Below, one piece after another: positions 17,771-27,286 of a stretch of DNA of 64,000 nt. Numbering within the stretch: the first letter of the stretch is position 1; each line of letters begins with the position of its first letter. Where the stretch lies: positions 302,100 to 366,099 of the forward strand of contig JAJNBC010000001.1 in assembly GCA_021156085.1 (NCBI GenBank), written 5' to 3'. The notes below the pieces were generated by a model, which was not told where the DNA came from, did not search any database, and worked only from the letters and a program-made list of their open reading frames with translations. A program made the position numbers and the translations under genes. Source of the stretch: Gammaproteobacteria bacterium. GTDB lineage: Bacteria > Pseudomonadota > Gammaproteobacteria > DSM-16500.

Positions 17771-19150
17771 ATGCAACCCAGAACAATAGCGACTCTTTTA
17801 ACAACACTTGATCTCTGTCTAGCAGAGAAAAAAGAAGAAGAGATAAAAGAAGAACAATCCCCAAGTCACTTGATGCGTAAGCTCTTTCAAGGCTCAGAGC
17901 AGCGACTCCCACCCAACGAATATCAAAAAATGAGTGGCTATCGAGAACAAATATTACAATTATTAGATAATTCTAAAAGTTCTCCCCTCGGTTTAGATTC
18001 ATGCTATTCACTGGAATTGATTTTGCATCTCTTAGCCATTTATCAGCCTGTTTTCTACTATCAGATAAACGGAGGAGAGGTGGCCGCTTCCTCTATTTCA
18101 GTTTCACAAGGTTATGTGATCCCTCCCTCCTACCTACAAAATCTCTTTAAAAAAGATAAACATGATCCACAGAGCTGTTTAGCCAATTTAGCGTATAATT
18201 TTTCTAAGATTTATGATTTACCTGGTTTGCCTAGAAGAAATGACCACTATTATCTACTGGGGGTAGCTAAAAATAGAGATTTTATCCAAGACAGTACAGC
18301 TAATTTTAAAAAAGGAATAAAAATAGGGAAAAAAATAGGAAATATTATTGCTATAGCAGAAGTAATAGCTATTGCCGTTGGGGTTTTTCTTGGCACGCCT
18401 TTTATTACAACTACCTTAGTTCCACTTATAATTGGGATAATGTCAGCATGGATAGCGCTCTCTTGTTTACGTATGAAGCCTGAACTTATAAAACAGACAG
18501 GACATACTGGGCTCCTTCTTCCCCTCTTACCTCTTGCCTTGGGAATAGCAATAGGCAAGCTACTCGATAAATATGAGGATCAGAGCCTGCAAAAAAAAGC
18601 GTGCCACAGCAGCAAAATAACAGAAGCAATTAATCTACTGGGAATAGAAATTATTGATCATACTCCTACTCCCATGTTTGCTCTGCCTGATATCGAACTT
18701 AATAATGAAAACACAGACATACTGTTTTCATTCTTGCAAAGAAATGATATTAAACTAGCGACAAAACAAGCCGCGCTCCAAAAATCTCAAAATAAAATAA
18801 TAGACCACATCGCAAAACATTATTTACTAACCAATTTCATAGAAAATATGGAACGCAATAAAAAAATGGATGCGAGGTCGCGAGAAAAATTACCTCCAAA
18901 CATTTATAAACTATTGCTAAAAATCAGCGTTGCTGCTTATAAAAAGATACGAGAAGCCAATCGCAGTTCCTATCTTGGTCATACGGGCTTATTTGGCAAG
19001 CATAAAAGACACACTAAGCTAGAGGCTGCTAGTATACTCTTCGATGAATTAAAAAAATTAAGCCCTGATGTTTCCTATCTCACTACGCACGACAACCTTG
19101 GGGTATTTAATGAGGGCCGCTTAGGAAGAATTACCGCTTTATGCCTATAA
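17771..19150 (+). CDS. Orphan protein with central membrane hairpin, effector-like
   Basis: I do not recognise this family. From the ATG at 17771, preceded by a GAGAG ribosome site, it is about 459 residues. The N-terminal 190 residues are soluble and rich in charged helices. Two hydrophobic segments near 195-265 (IAIAVGVFLGTPFIT and GLLLPLLPLALGIAIG) form a hairpin, and a charged helical C-terminal part follows. A glycine/lysine-rich segment precedes the hairpin. This soluble-hairpin-soluble layout recurs in the 27955-29421 orphan and is common in type IV effectors of Legionellales, but that role is inference. Confidence 0.65.
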   Translation: MQPRTIATLLTTLDLCLAEKKEEEIKEEQSPSHLMRKLFQGSEQRLPPNEYQKMSGYREQILQLLDNSKSSPLGLDSCYSLELILHLLAIYQPVFYYQINGGEVAASSISVSQGYVIPPSYLQNLFKKDKHDPQSCLANLAYNFSKIYDLPGLPRRNDHYYLLGVAKNRDFIQDSTANFKKGIKIGKKIGNIIAIAEVIAIAVGVFLGTPFITTTLVPLIIGIMSAWIALSCLRMKPELIKQTGHTGLLLPLLPLALGIAIGKLLDKYEDQSLQKKACHSSKITEAINLLGIEIIDHTPTPMFALPDIELNNENTDILFSFLQRNDIKLATKQAALQKSQNKIIDHIAKHYLLTNFIENMERNKKMDARSREKLPPNIYKLLLKISVAAYKKIREANRSSYLGHTGLFGKHKRHTKLEAASILFDELKKLSPDVSYLTTHDNLGVFNEGRLGRITALCL

Positions 19151-19158
19151 CCTAAAAG

Positions 19159-19449
19159 CTATATAAGATTCACTGCGGCTACTTTTGCGATAGACTGTAA
19201 TTGAGGCGGTATGCCATGAAAAATTATCGTTTTATTTTCGCGCTTAGCATATTTCAACCATTCTACTAACAAAGCCAAACCTGCACTATTAGACATAGTA
19301 ATTTGAGATAAATCGATATCAATGCTAGACTGTTGGGATGACAAAAAAGGTAAACTCTGTTTCCACAATGCCTCCACAGTTTTAAAATTTAACTCACCTG
19401 ATACCCTCAAACGATGATCTTCACATACAATGGTTGCAGTAGTTTCCAT
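19159..19449 (-). CDS. mlaB: Mla system STAS-domain protein MlaB
   Basis: A 96-residue STAS domain protein that binds and activates the MlaF ATPase of the retrograde phospholipid transporter. The typical loop and helix SNSAGLALLVEWLKYA carry the conserved Ser/Thr site. The gene directly abuts mlaC as the last gene of mlaFEDCB. Confidence 0.93.
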   Translation of the reverse strand: METTATIVCEDHRLRVSGELNFKTVEALWKQSLPFLSSQQSSIDIDLSQITMSNSAGLALLVEWLKYAKRENKTIIFHGIPPQLQSIAKVAAVNLI

Positions 19450-20079
19450 CTAGCTTCGCCTCGGTTTCTTTATATTATGCTCTCTGAGATCTTTCAATAA
19501 CTGATCCATCGTTCCTTGCGATAACTTTTGGCGGAACTGTTCTTGAAAACTTTGCAATAAGCTAACCCCCTCAACAGCCATATCGTACACCATCCACGAG
19601 GAACCTTTTAAATGCAATTTATAGCTCACAGCCACAGAGGGACCATCTGAGCGAACGATTTGACTATTCACGGTTACTGTATCTTTACCGCTCGCGCCTC
19701 CGCGGACAGGAAAAAATCGTATGTTTTGATCAGTATAATCTCCTAAAGCAGAAGCATAAGTGCGTACAAGTAAATCTGTAAATTCTTTTTTAAATTGAGT
19801 ACGTTGACTGGCTGATGCATTGTTCCACGTTTGAGGAGGTAGCACTCGCTGTGACATTTCATCTAAATCTGCATGGGGAATAACAATTTTATAGGCAAGG
19901 GAATACACTAACTTTGGATTATTTTTTAAAGTAGTTTTATGCGCTTTTAAGCTTGTAATCATTTCATTTGCCAGCATTTGCATCATGCCAACGGGATCAT
20001 TGCTATTGGCAAAAGCCATTTGCACACTCCCCCAGAAAAAGGCAAATAAAATCCCTACTAGTATTGTTATTTTCTTCAT
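19450..20079 (-). CDS. mlaC: Mla periplasmic phospholipid-binding protein MlaC
   Basis: MlaC shuttles phospholipids between the outer-membrane MlaA-porin complex and the inner-membrane MlaFEDB complex. The 209-residue protein has a signal peptide (cleaved after MAFA), the Tol-Tol-like fold motif YKIVIPHADLDEMSQRVLPP, and a conserved V-x-Y-x-L-x-x-x-G-x-SWMVYDMAVEGVSLL segment. It overlaps mlaD by 4 nt (ATGA). Confidence 0.95.
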   Translation of the reverse strand: MKKITILVGILFAFFWGSVQMAFANSNDPVGMMQMLANEMITSLKAHKTTLKNNPKLVYSLAYKIVIPHADLDEMSQRVLPPQTWNNASASQRTQFKKEFTDLLVRTYASALGDYTDQNIRFFPVRGGASGKDTVTVNSQIVRSDGPSVAVSYKLHLKGSSWMVYDMAVEGVSLLQSFQEQFRQKLSQGTMDQLLKDLREHNIKKPRRS

Positions 20080-20579
20080 ATCTTTGCTCCCTCCTCCGGT
20101 AAATTAGGACTTTTTTCGCCAGGATGGCTAACACTAAATAAGAATTGTCCTATTAATTTTTCTAAAATCATTGCTGAATGGGTCTCTTGTATTTCATCGC
20201 CATTTTTTAAAAATTCTTTACCATACATAGGCGTAATAGCGATGTAATTATCTCCCAGTAACCCTGCTGTCAAAATGCTGGCAGAAGAATCCGTAGGAAT
20301 ATCATTTATTGCCGCATTAATCCGCATGGTAACAATGGCTTTATAAGAGGTGGCATCTATTTTAATAGCGGTGACTTCACCCACGGTGACCCCGCCTATT
20401 TTAACCGACCCTCTAACTTTCAGCTGCCCTATATCATCAAAGGCTGCTGTAATATCATAACCCTCTTGTTTAAAAAAACTGGTTAAGCCGCTGACTTTAA
20501 AAGCTAAAGCAACAAAAGCTAAGATAGCTGCCAATAAGAAAAACCCTACAATTGTTTCAATTATTCGTTGCGATAACAT
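20076..20579 (-). CDS. mlaD: Mla MCE-domain protein MlaD
   Basis: MlaD is a single-pass inner-membrane protein whose MCE domains form a hexameric lipid tunnel on the MlaFE transporter. It has an N-terminal transmembrane helix (residues 8-28), then the MCE domain with F-DDIGQLKVRGSVKIGGVTVGEV and the ILTAGLLGDNYIAI motif. I chose the ATG at 20579 because it overlaps the mlaE stop (TGATG) and sits 6 nt after GGAGG. An ATG 6 nt earlier is less well placed. Confidence 0.95.
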   Translation of the reverse strand: MLSQRIIETIVGFFLLAAILAFVALAFKVSGLTSFFKQEGYDITAAFDDIGQLKVRGSVKIGGVTVGEVTAIKIDATSYKAIVTMRINAAINDIPTDSSASILTAGLLGDNYIAITPMYGKEFLKNGDEIQETHSAMILEKLIGQFLFSVSHPGEKSPNLPEEGAKI

Positions 20580-21361
20580 CACCATCCTCCAATCATCATC
20601 GCTGTTAATACAAAATCCAAACCCAAAACAGCCAACGACGAATAAACAACAGTACGTGTTGTTGCATTCGCAATACCTGCTGAAGTAGGAACTGCATCAT
20701 ACCCTTGATATAAAGCAATCCATGTGACTACTGCACCAAATACTACACTTTTATAAATACCATTGACTATGTCTAACCGAAAATCCACCGCCGATTGCAT
20801 ATTAGACCAAAATGCGCCTGCATCCATCCCTAGCCACTTTACTCCTACTAAATAAGCACCATAAATGGCAACCATATTAAAAATAAGAGTTAACAAAGGC
20901 ATAGAAATAAAACCACCCCAAAAACGCGGGGCAATCACTCGCTGTAAAGGATCCACTGCCATCATTTCCATGCTAGATAACTGCTCAGTCGCTTTCATTA
21001 AACCAATTTCAGCCGCTAAAGCAGACCCCGCTCGACCTGCAAATAAAAGTGCCGTCACAACGGGGCCTAGCTCACGAGCTACGCTGAGGGCAACTAAAGG
21101 CCCCAATTGCTGTGCCGCCCCAAATTTTGATAAGGTATGGTACCCTTGCAATGCTACTACCATCCCTATAAACAAAGCGGAAACCACAATAATCAATAAA
21201 GAAAGCACCCCTTCAGCATAAATCTGTTGGAGAACCAACGGAAACCCTTTAGAAATATTCGGTATACGAAAAATAGCACGGTACAATATCATACCGGCCC
21301 TACCGTATTTTTCCAGCACATTTAGCCCAATATGTCCTAGCATGCCGATTCGATTAAACAT
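20579..21361 (-). CDS. mlaE: Mla permease MlaE
   Basis: The 260-residue MlaE/YrbE permease has five to six membrane helices. It carries the conserved [26 protein letters not shown] segment that couples to MlaF and the [13 protein letters not shown] motif near the C-terminus. The start ATG overlaps the mlaF end by 8 nt. It forms the transmembrane core of the phospholipid transporter with MlaF, MlaB and MlaD. Confidence 0.96.
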   Translation of the reverse strand: MFNRIGMLGHIGLNVLEKYGRAGMILYRAIFRIPNISKGFPLVLQQIYAEGVLSLLIIVVSALFIGMVVALQGYHTLSKFGAAQQLGPLVALSVARELGPVVTALLFAGRAGSALAAEIGLMKATEQLSSMEMMAVDPLQRVIAPRFWGGFISMPLLTLIFNMVAIYGAYLVGVKWLGMDAGAFWSNMQSAVDFRLDIVNGIYKSVVFGAVVTWIALYQGYDAVPTSAGIANATTRTVVYSSLAVLGLDFVLTAMMIGGW

Positions 21362-22163
21362 CTGTTGTCTCGCTCATCAGGTCCTCCTCCAAGGAATAAG
21401 GAGCAGGATAGTGAAATGCTACTGGGCCATCCGGCAAACCTCGTAAAAATTGTTGTAATTGAAGGGATGTATCTTTATTAATTGAACTCGCTGTGCCTTG
21501 ACCAATGACACCACCATCAGATATCACATAAGCATAGTCCGCAATACTCAGAGTTTCTTGCACATCGTGAGAAACAATCACCGTAGTGAGACCTAAAGTA
21601 TCATTTAACATACGTATCAATTTAACGAGCACCCCCATTGAAATAGGATCTTGGCCTGAAAAAGGTTCATCATACATAATTAAATCCGGATCCAAGGCAA
21701 TGGCACGGGCTAAGGCTACCCGCCGCGCCATTCCGCCTGATAACTCACTTGGCATTAAGTGCATTGCCCCACGTAAGCCTACCATCTCTAATTTCATCAA
21801 TACTAAGCTACGAATCATAGCATTCGTCAATTGCGTGTGCTCTCTTAACGGAAAAGCCACATTTTCAAAAACACTTAAATGCGTAAACAAGCCACCTGTT
21901 TGAAATAACATCCCTATTCGTTTGCGTAAAAGATACAATGCGCTCCGCCTGAGGGTAGGCACTTCTTGGCCTGCTACTTTGATACTCCCCTTGTTAGGCA
22001 GCAATTGGCCGCCAATCAAACGCAATAAGGTTGTTTTACCGGTACCACTTGGCCCCATAATAGCTGTTACTTTTCCTTTGGGAATAAAAATATCAACATC
22101 CTTAAAAATAGATCGATTATTGCGCTGAAAAGCCAACTTATTAATTTCAACCAAGTTCTTCAT
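21354..22163 (-). CDS. mlaF: Mla ABC transporter ATPase MlaF
   Basis: This ABC ATPase powers phospholipid transport through MlaE. Walker A is GPSGTGKTT (about residues 37-45), the Q-loop is FQTGGLF, the signature is [14 protein letters not shown] and Walker B is LIMYDEP. I chose the ATG at 22163 ([10 protein letters not shown]) over one at 22202, whose extra 13 residues are hydrophobic and outside the family. It is the first gene of mlaFEDCB, transcribed away from kdsD. No ibaG-murA follows mlaB here as it does in E. coli. Confidence 0.95.
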   Translation of the reverse strand: MKNLVEINKLAFQRNNRSIFKDVDIFIPKGKVTAIMGPSGTGKTTLLRLIGGQLLPNKGSIKVAGQEVPTLRRSALYLLRKRIGMLFQTGGLFTHLSVFENVAFPLREHTQLTNAMIRSLVLMKLEMVGLRGAMHLMPSELSGGMARRVALARAIALDPDLIMYDEPFSGQDPISMGVLVKLIRMLNDTLGLTTVIVSHDVQETLSIADYAYVISDGGVIGQGTASSINKDTSLQLQQFLRGLPDGPVAFHYPAPYSLEEDLMSETTDV

Positions 22164-22226
22164 AAATACCCATATCAAAGCAAGGACAGTGGAGTATAAC
22201 AACCAGGGCTATTTTAGTAAAAATTT

Positions 22227-22261
22227 TTTTAATAAAGTGGTAAGATGCCACTTTATTAAAA
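22227..22261. promoter_or_regulatory. 14-bp perfect inverted repeat between mlaF and kdsD
   Basis: The arms TTTTAATAAAGTGG (22227-22240) and CCACTTTATTAAAA (22248-22261) are exact reverse complements around a 7-nt loop. It lies in the 120-bp divergent gap, 66 bp from mlaF and 22 bp from kdsD, so it is not a terminator for either operon. It could be an operator shared by both envelope operons or a hairpin in the kdsD leader. Confidence 0.6.
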
Positions 22262-22283
22262 TTCAAAAGGCGCTTTCCCTCCT

Positions 22284-23258
22284 ATGCAAGAAACCGAAAA
22301 AATATGCGCTTTGGGCCGGGCAGTGATCGAGGCTGAAGCCAGTACGATCTATTCTCTCATCGACCGCATCGACCACGCTTTTGCCACCGCTTGTCTAAAG
22401 TTGCTCGCTTGCGAAGGTCGAATTATTGTGATGGGCATGGGTAAGTCAGGTCATATCGGTAAAAAAATTGCAGCGACCTTCGCCAGCACAGGTAGCCCTG
22501 CTTTTTTTATTCACCCCGGCGAAGCCAAGCATGGTGATTTTGGGATGATTACATCTAAAGATGCTATTGTCATACTTTCTAACTCTGGCGAAACAGAAGA
22601 AATTCTAGCCATTCTTCCTTTCATTAAACGACTTAACCTTGTGCTCATTAGCCTCACAGGCAACCCGCAATCTACGTTAGCCAAAACCGCCACGGTTAAT
22701 ATTGATGTCAGCGTAGCCAAAGAAGCCTGCCCGCTAGGCCTAGCACCTACCTCCAGCACAACAGCAGCCTTGGCTATGGGTGATGCCTTAGCTATTTCAT
22801 TGTTGGAAAAGCGGGGATTTACCGCCGAAGATTTTGCAAGATCACATCCAGGTGGGACCTTAGGTAGAAAATTATTGCTGCGTGTTGATGAATTAATGCA
22901 TACCGGCAATGCACTTCCCAAAGTCAATTACGATGCTTTACTTAAAACAGCCTTGGTAGAAATGACACAAAAAAAATTGGGTATCACGACCATTGTGCAA
23001 GAAGATAATCAGTTAGCTGGTATTTTCACCGATGGCGATATACGCCGCGCATTTGATAATAATGCGGATATTCATAACACTTATATTCATCAAGTCATGA
23101 CTAAGAAGCCTAAGGTGATTCGTCCGGGCATATTGGCTGCTGAAGCATTACATATGATGGAAACCTATAAAATTACTTCTCTTATTATTATCAATGATGA
23201 AAATCATCCTATTGGCGTTATTCATTTACACGATATCTTACGTGCTGGAGTTATCTAA
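22284..23258 (+). CDS. kdsD: D-arabinose 5-phosphate isomerase
   Basis: KdsD converts ribulose-5-phosphate to arabinose-5-phosphate, the first step of Kdo synthesis for LPS. The 324-residue protein has an N-terminal SIS sugar-isomerase domain (GMGKSGHIGKKIAATFASTGSPA, then SNSGETEE and TSSTTAALAMGDALA) followed by two CBS domains (LMHTGNALP and VMTKKPKV). It opens the kdsD-kdsC-lptC-lptA-lptB operon, with its stop overlapping the kdsC start (TAATG). Confidence 0.96.
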   Translation: MQETEKICALGRAVIEAEASTIYSLIDRIDHAFATACLKLLACEGRIIVMGMGKSGHIGKKIAATFASTGSPAFFIHPGEAKHGDFGMITSKDAIVILSNSGETEEILAILPFIKRLNLVLISLTGNPQSTLAKTATVNIDVSVAKEACPLGLAPTSSTTAALAMGDALAISLLEKRGFTAEDFARSHPGGTLGRKLLLRVDELMHTGNALPKVNYDALLKTALVEMTQKKLGITTIVQEDNQLAGIFTDGDIRRAFDNNADIHNTYIHQVMTKKPKVIRPGILAAEALHMMETYKITSLIIINDENHPIGVIHLHDILRAGVI

Positions 23259-23785
23259 TGGAGAGTTTAATTGAAAAAGCAAAGAAAATTCGCCTCCTTA
23301 CCTTTGATGTAGATGGCGTACTCACAGCAGGCGGCATGCATTATGGCAAAGAAGGTATTGAATCCAAACACTTCCATGTACATGATGGGCAGGGCATCCG
23401 ACATCTTCTGCAAACGGGCGTGAATATTGCCGTCATTACTGCGTGTAAATCTCCCATCGTTAAACGTCGCATGGAGGATTTAGGCATTACCCATATTTAT
23501 CAGGCGCAATCAGATAAAAAAATGGCTTATGAGAATTTGAAAGAAAAATTACAATTAAGCGACGAAGAAATCGCCTATGCGGGGGATGATTTTCCTGATC
23601 TTCCTATTTTAAACCGGGTAGGGCTTGCCATCACTGTTGCAAATGCACCTAAAATTATGCAGCAGTATGTACATTGGACAACTAAAAATAAAGGTGGCAA
23701 AGGGGCTGCCCGGGAAATATGTGATTTCATTATGCAAGCGCAAGGTACTTACCAATCTATCCTTGATTTCTACTTAGCTAGGTAA
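23258..23785 (+). CDS. kdsC: 3-deoxy-D-manno-octulosonate 8-phosphate phosphatase
   Basis: KdsC dephosphorylates Kdo-8-phosphate. The 175-residue HAD-type C0 phosphatase has TFDVDGVLT with Asp17 and Asp19, a threonine motif VITACKS, and GDDFPDLP for magnesium binding. It lacks a cap domain, as usual for this tetrameric family. The start overlaps the kdsD stop and the stop overlaps the lptC ATG, indicating translational coupling. Confidence 0.96.
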   Translation: MESLIEKAKKIRLLTFDVDGVLTAGGMHYGKEGIESKHFHVHDGQGIRHLLQTGVNIAVITACKSPIVKRRMEDLGITHIYQAQSDKKMAYENLKEKLQLSDEEIAYAGDDFPDLPILNRVGLAITVANAPKIMQQYVHWTTKNKGGKGAAREICDFIMQAQGTYQSILDFYLAR

Positions 23786-24360
23786 TGATTGTGCCCCTAC
23801 TGAAAAATGCGATTATCAGTTTTTTAATTATTTTAGCTTTAAGCCTCAGCAGTTGGTTTATTTTTATTGCTAAACATACCCAGGCCCTGCATTCTGAGGC
23901 CAGTCATCGGCCCGATGCCTTCATGGAAGAGGTGATAGCAACCATTATCAACAAAGAGGGCACCCCTGCTCTCAAAATTGAAGCGCCTAAAATGACTCAC
24001 TATCCGGATAATGATACCACCGACATCAAAACCCCCCATATTACTATGTACCGCCACTCGCCTGAACCTTGGCATATTCGGGCAAATTATGCAAAAGCAA
24101 CTCAAGGTTTAAGCCAAATCTATTTTTGGGACCATGTCATCATCCATCATATTAGCGATAGGACGAACCCCACAACGACGATGATAACCAGAACACTTAC
24201 TGTCTTTCCCGACACACAAATTGCCCAAACAAATGATAATGTGACTCTCACCCAACCTGATACCACCATTCAGGGAGTGGGCATGCTAGCTAATCTAAAT
24301 GATGGTACTGTTCAACTAATTTCACAAGCACGGGGGGAATATGTGCCGAACCATTCCTAA
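23785..24360 (+). CDS. lptC: LPS export protein LptC
   Basis: LptC is a bitopic inner-membrane protein that passes LPS from LptBFG to LptA. The 191-residue sequence has one N-terminal transmembrane helix (residues 8-28) and a periplasmic beta-jellyroll with repeated short strands, including IEAPKMTHYPDND and the W-x-x-x-YAKAT-G motif. The position between kdsC and lptA is diagnostic. It overlaps lptA by 20 nt. Confidence 0.93.
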   Translation: MIVPLLKNAIISFLIILALSLSSWFIFIAKHTQALHSEASHRPDAFMEEVIATIINKEGTPALKIEAPKMTHYPDNDTTDIKTPHITMYRHSPEPWHIRANYAKATQGLSQIYFWDHVIIHHISDRTNPTTTMITRTLTVFPDTQIAQTNDNVTLTQPDTTIQGVGMLANLNDGTVQLISQARGEYVPNHS

Positions 24361-24850
24361 AGCCGCTCTTTTTATTATTTCTTTATTATCTATGCCCATC
24401 TTACTTTTTGCATTACCTGAAGATCGTGAGCAATCCTTTAAAATCGTCGCCAATTCCTCCACATTCAACTATAAAACAGGCATGGATACTTACGAAGGAA
24501 ATATCAAAGTAGATCAAGGTACTTCCCATTTAACTGCCGACCGTTTAGTGACCCAAAAAAATAAACAGCATAAAATGATCCTTGCTACAGCCACAGGAAT
24601 AAATAAACGTGCAGAATATACCACGATACCCAGAAAAGGAGATGCCGTACTCATTGCTAAAGCCAACATCATTAAATTTTATCCACCTCTTTCAACTGTC
24701 ATTTTGGAAGAAAATGTAGTTGTTACTCAGAAAAAAAATAGTTTCTATGGCTCACGCATCGTCTATAATATGAAAGATCAAATTGTTACGGCTCCTGCTT
24801 CTCAAAAAGGCGGGGCTACTATCCTCATTGAACCTGAACAATTTAAATAA
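24341..24850 (+). CDS. lptA: LPS export periplasmic bridge protein LptA
   Basis: LptA polymerises into the periplasmic bridge carrying LPS to LptDE. The 169-residue protein has a signal peptide (cleaved after LLFA) and an OstA-like jellyroll: [28 protein letters not shown], then [12 protein letters not shown] and [33 protein letters not shown] before the ATG serves as the ribosome site. The stop overlaps the lptB start (TAATG). Confidence 0.95.
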   Translation: MCRTIPKAALFIISLLSMPILLFALPEDREQSFKIVANSSTFNYKTGMDTYEGNIKVDQGTSHLTADRLVTQKNKQHKMILATATGINKRAEYTTIPRKGDAVLIAKANIIKFYPPLSTVILEENVVVTQKKNSFYGSRIVYNMKDQIVTAPASQKGGATILIEPEQFK

Positions 24851-25575
24851 TGCATACCTTACGTGTTAATCATATTAGTAAACGATACAATACTCGAGAT
24901 GTAGTTAAGAATGTCTCATTAGAAATACGCCGCGGCGAAGTGGTCGGATTACTGGGCCCCAATGGCGCTGGCAAAACCACCTCATTTTATATGATTGTTG
25001 GCTTGGTTCCGTGCACTCAAGGCACCCTGCTTTTAGATGAGCAAGACATTACTCTTTTGCCAGTACATGCACGTGCTAAATTGGGCATGGGCTATCTACC
25101 CCAAGAAGCCTCTATATTTCGAAAATTAAGTGTTGCCGATAATATCATGGCTATTCTAGAGTTACGTGAAGATCTGACTAAAACCCAACGAAAGGAAATG
25201 CTCAATCGACTCTTGCAAGAATTTAATATTCATTATATTCGCGATACCCTCGGTATCAGCCTCTCAGGGGGAGAACGCCGTCGTGTTGAGATCGCGCGTG
25301 CACTTGCCACTGAACCTAAATTTATTTTATTAGATGAACCTTTTGCAGGTATTGATCCTCTCTCCGTCATAGATGTAAAACAGATTATTATGCATTTGCG
25401 TAAACGTAATATAGGCGTCCTCATTACCGATCATAATGTCCGAGAAACTCTAGACATTTGCCAACGTGCTTACATTGTGAATCAAGGTGAAATTATTTGC
25501 GAAGGACCACCCCAAGCTATCTTGAGTAATAAACAAGTTCGCGCCGTCTATCTAGGCGAAGATTTTAATTTATAA
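24850..25575 (+). CDS. lptB: LPS export ABC ATPase LptB
   Basis: LptB drives LPS extraction by LptFG. Walker A is GPNGAGKTT (residues 36-44), the Q-loop region [13 protein letters not shown] is the LptB signature, the ABC signature is [15 protein letters not shown] and Walker B is [13 protein letters not shown]. At 241 residues it is normal. It is the last gene of the operon; rpoN, hpf and ptsN, which often follow, are absent and pmbA converges from the other side. Confidence 0.97.
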   Translation: MHTLRVNHISKRYNTRDVVKNVSLEIRRGEVVGLLGPNGAGKTTSFYMIVGLVPCTQGTLLLDEQDITLLPVHARAKLGMGYLPQEASIFRKLSVADNIMAILELREDLTKTQRKEMLNRLLQEFNIHYIRDTLGISLSGGERRRVEIARALATEPKFILLDEPFAGIDPLSVIDVKQIIMHLRKRNIGVLITDHNVRETLDICQRAYIVNQGEIICEGPPQAILSNKQVRAVYLGEDFNL

Positions 25576-25624
25576 TTCGTCAGCGGAGTCATCCGGAGTG
25601 GCCTCTTCAGTTACCCTCCTCCTA

Positions 25625-26968
25625 CTATGCTCCTGCCACCATCATTTCTTCTAATAAAATAGAGCCTGTTCTAATATTCCCACGCAGATCAATGTCTTGT
25701 CCTATTTCAACAAGATTTTTATACATATCTCGCAAATTGCCTGCAATGGTTATTTCTTCAACTGGATATCGGATTTCTCCGCCTTCTACCCAAAAACCGC
25801 TTGCACCACGCGAATAATCACCTGTCACCAAATTCACTCCCTGCCCCATCAATTCAGTCACTAATAATCCCGTTCCCATTGTTTTTAATAACTCAGACAA
25901 TTTTTTCTTGCCGGTCGTAATAAATAAATTATGGACACCATCGGCATTCCCTGTGGTATTTAAACCTAATTTTCTTGCTGCATACACTCCCAAACAATAA
26001 CTTTGTAAAACCCCTTCTTTAATAAATAAATTAGGACGGGTTGCCACCCCATCATCATCAAAAGGTGCACTGCCCAACCCTTTAGCAAGATGTGGACGTT
26101 CATCGATAGAGATATGTGATGGAAAAATAGATTGGCCTAACTGGTCTAGTAGAAAAGAAGTTTTACGATACAGCAGAGTACCCGAAATAGCCTGCACAAA
26201 ATGACCCAACAACCCTCTTGCTTCTTCGGCTGCAAAAATAACCGGTACACGCCGAGTCGGCAAAGATTTTGCATTTAAACGACGCACGGCACGCTGCGCC
26301 GCTTCCTGTGCAATCTGGTCGGCTGACGTCAAGAGCTGAGGATCACATGCCACTGTATAGCTATAATCTCTCTGCATCTCTTCCCCCTCTGAGGCAATTA
26401 ATACACAGCTCATTTCATGGCGAGTCACGGGAAAAACACCTATAAAACCCTGGGTATTGCCATATCCATTCCATGCTTCCATAGTTGAAATACTTGTACC
26501 ATCAGACTGGTTAACGCGTTTATCATAAGCTAGGGCAGTAGCTTCACAAGCCTTTGTTTTTTCAATGGCTTGTTCTACGGTTAAGGACCACGGATAAGCT
26601 AATTCCAATGCGGGATAATGAAAAGCGAGCAAATCTTTATCTGCGAGGCCGCTATATTGATCTTCATCAGCAAAACGGGCAATGTGACAAGCCGCTTGCA
26701 CAGCTAAGCAAATTGCTTCTGACCTAAAATCAGAAAGGCTGGCCGAACCTGATCGCTTGCCAAAATAAACTGTCAGCTCAATAATTTTATCTTGATGATA
26801 CTCTACGGATTCCACATCACCTTTTCGAGCTGTCACTGAAAAACCTTTATTGACTCCTACATCAACTTCGGCACTTGTCGCACCTTGCTGAGTGGCCTCA
26901 TCTAAAATTTTAGATATAAGTGTTTTTAAATGTGTTCCCGTAAAACCTGCATGAATCACCTCAGTCAT
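25625..26968 (-). CDS. pmbA: TldD/PmbA-family protein PmbA (TldE)
   Basis: PmbA (TldE) is the non-catalytic partner of the metalloprotease TldD, which together trim unfolded peptides and process microcin or CcdA-type substrates. The 447-residue protein has the family's N-terminal fold (GATSAEVDVGVNKGFSVTARKGDVESVEYH) and the C-terminal ASGFWVEGGEIRYPVEEITIAGNL motif. It lacks the HExxxH motif, as expected for this subunit. It is divergent from darP and its upstream gene. tldD lies 2.5 kb away. Confidence 0.95.
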   Translation of the reverse strand: MTEVIHAGFTGTHLKTLISKILDEATQQGATSAEVDVGVNKGFSVTARKGDVESVEYHQDKIIELTVYFGKRSGSASLSDFRSEAICLAVQAACHIARFADEDQYSGLADKDLLAFHYPALELAYPWSLTVEQAIEKTKACEATALAYDKRVNQSDGTSISTMEAWNGYGNTQGFIGVFPVTRHEMSCVLIASEGEEMQRDYSYTVACDPQLLTSADQIAQEAAQRAVRRLNAKSLPTRRVPVIFAAEEARGLLGHFVQAISGTLLYRKTSFLLDQLGQSIFPSHISIDERPHLAKGLGSAPFDDDGVATRPNLFIKEGVLQSYCLGVYAARKLGLNTTGNADGVHNLFITTGKKKLSELLKTMGTGLLVTELMGQGVNLVTGDYSRGASGFWVEGGEIRYPVEEITIAGNLRDMYKNLVEIGQDIDLRGNIRTGSILLEEMMVAGA

Positions 26969-27047
26969 ATTTTATTTCTCTCGTATGCATTTGAATAATT
27001 TTATAGTATCCTAATCAACTTCACATTAACATTGGAGAAATGCGAAC

Positions 27048-27275
27048 ATGAAGAAATTTATTGCTTTACTAGTCAGCGCTTCTATTATTGCAGCTCCTGT
27101 TGCATTTGCAGCAGATGAACAAACTGGAAGCCCAGATGCTACAATGCAGCAAGTGGATCAAACCACCACTAAGCATAGCGTTAAGAAGCGTCATCACCAA
27201 TGCCACTGCAAAAATTGCATGCATAAGCATCCTAAAAATGTAGAAAAAACGTCAGCTTCAGACACACAACAATAA
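27048..27275 (+). CDS. Small secreted protein with His/Cys-rich motif
   Basis: This 75-residue protein has a textbook signal peptide cleaved after AFA-A. The mature chain of about 54 residues holds a compact cluster of metal-ligand residues: KKRHHQCHCKNCMHKHP (three cysteines, five histidines). A TTGGAG ribosome site precedes the ATG. The cluster suggests metal binding in the periplasm or outside the cell, but I know no family. It lies 11 nt ahead of darP and may be co-transcribed with it. Confidence 0.7.
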   Translation: MKKFIALLVSASIIAAPVAFAADEQTGSPDATMQQVDQTTTKHSVKKRHHQCHCKNCMHKHPKNVEKTSASDTQQ

Positions 27276-27286
27276 GCTGGTTTAAA

